Assembly (NCBI GenBank): GCA_964445985.1
Contig: CAYUMU010000050.1
Span: 1-50,302, forward strand
DNA length: 50,302 nucleotides
Source: CAYUMU01 sp964445985
Lineage (GTDB): Bacteria > Planctomycetota > Planctomycetia > Pirellulales > S012-138
Direction: 5' to 3'
The first letter of the stretch is position 1. Each line of letters begins with the position of its first letter. The notes below the pieces were generated by a model that did not search any database, was not told the origin of the DNA, and saw only the letters and a program-made list of their open reading frames with translations. Below, piece by piece: positions 50,000 to 50,302 of this stretch. Made by a program: the position numbers and the translations under genes.

Positions 50000-50302
50000 T
50001 CACACCAGGCTCTCGATATTTCCCTTTCGCAACTCGCGCGCGGCCTCCACGGCAAAGTAGGTGAGTACCCCGTCGGCGCCGGCGCGTTTGAAGGCCAGCA
50101 GGCTTTCGAGCATGGCTTTTCGCCGATCGAGCCAACCCCGCTGGGCGGCGCCGGCGAGCATCGCGTATTCGCCGCTGACCTGGTACACAAACGTGGGCAA
50201 TCCGAAGGCGGCTTTTACCCGGTGCACAATGTCGAGATAGGGCATGCCCGGCTTGACCATCACCATGTCGGCCCCTTCCTCGATATCGAGGGCCACCTCG
50301 CG
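50000..50302 (-). CDS. hemB: Porphobilinogen synthase (delta-aminolevulinate dehydratase), 3' part only
   Basis: The last 100 codons; the 5' part is beyond the right edge. It condenses two 5-aminolevulinate molecules to porphobilinogen in haem synthesis. The C-terminal signature is clear: EGADMVMVKPGMPYLDIV (Lys of the P-site region), YQVSGEYAM, LLAFKRAGADGVLTYFA. The stop is at 50000-50002, and the gene converges with the secreted-hydrolase gene across 26 bases, with no obvious terminator. Confidence 0.95.
   Translation of the reverse strand, partial: REVALDIEEGADMVMVKPGMPYLDIVHRVKAAFGLPTFVYQVSGEYAMLAGAAQRGWLDRRKAMLESLLAFKRAGADGVLTYFAVEAARELRKGNIESLV

Overview
The window is G+C-rich chromosomal DNA from a planctomycete, probably of the Pirellulales type. 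The evidence is two copies of the DUF1592/DUF1552 secreted gene pair typical of this phylum, tetrahydromethanopterin-linked C1 genes (fhcA, fhcC, fhcD), many Tat- or Sec-exported proteins of unknown function, two von Willebrand factor A (VWA) proteins, and short transcription units separated by long non-coding gaps. I find 33 protein genes (two cut by the window edges) and one tRNA. There is no rRNA, CRISPR array, intact insertion sequence or prophage.

Layout. 1-8146 (minus): 5' part of an alpha-2-macroglobulin-like gene, a dihydrolipoamide acyltransferase (E2), a small membrane protein, a Tat-exported prenyltransferase-repeat protein with a clear terminator, and an aminotransferase behind a conserved hypothetical. 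8278-12250: O6-alkylguanine-DNA alkyltransferase and an exported SMP-30-type lactonase (plus), a ceramidase-family hydrolase (minus) and a small exported protein (plus). 12375-16091 (minus): the first DUF1592/DUF1552 pair. 16472-21656: an exported protein, a MITE-like palindrome, a GntP permease with an enlarged loop, and two S1C (HtrA-like) proteins, one intact and one a pseudoprotease with a PDZ domain inside its protease fold. 22325-28173: a degenerate receiver-domain protein, a thioredoxin-like secreted protein and a 1389-residue VWA/secretin-N-like protein; the last two face each other across two terminators. 28866-33026: a glycosyltransferase-2-like protein without its DxD motif, an SMP-30 lactonase, and a fusion of a subclass-B3-like metallo-beta-lactamase with leucine-rich repeats. 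33012-37529: fhcD and mobA (minus) diverging from fhcC and fhcA (plus). 37849-41618: the second DUF1592/DUF1552 pair. 41885-41956: tRNA-Cys. 42400-50302: DUF3500 plus c'-type cytochrome operon, an 847-residue VWA membrane protein, an 805-residue secreted hydrolase, and the 3' end of hemB.

How the genes fit together. FhcA, FhcC and FhcD are three of the four subunits of the bacterial formyltransferase/hydrolase complex, which releases formate from formyl-tetrahydromethanopterin; fhcB is not in the window. Much of the rest is envelope biology: exported hydrolases, cytochromes, proteases and VWA scaffolds. Three exported proteins have signal peptides made of in-frame tandem DNA repeats. The most unusual items are the B3-lactamase/LRR fusion, the PDZ-in-protease pseudoenzyme beside its intact paralogue, and the VWA/STN/Gly-Met protein.
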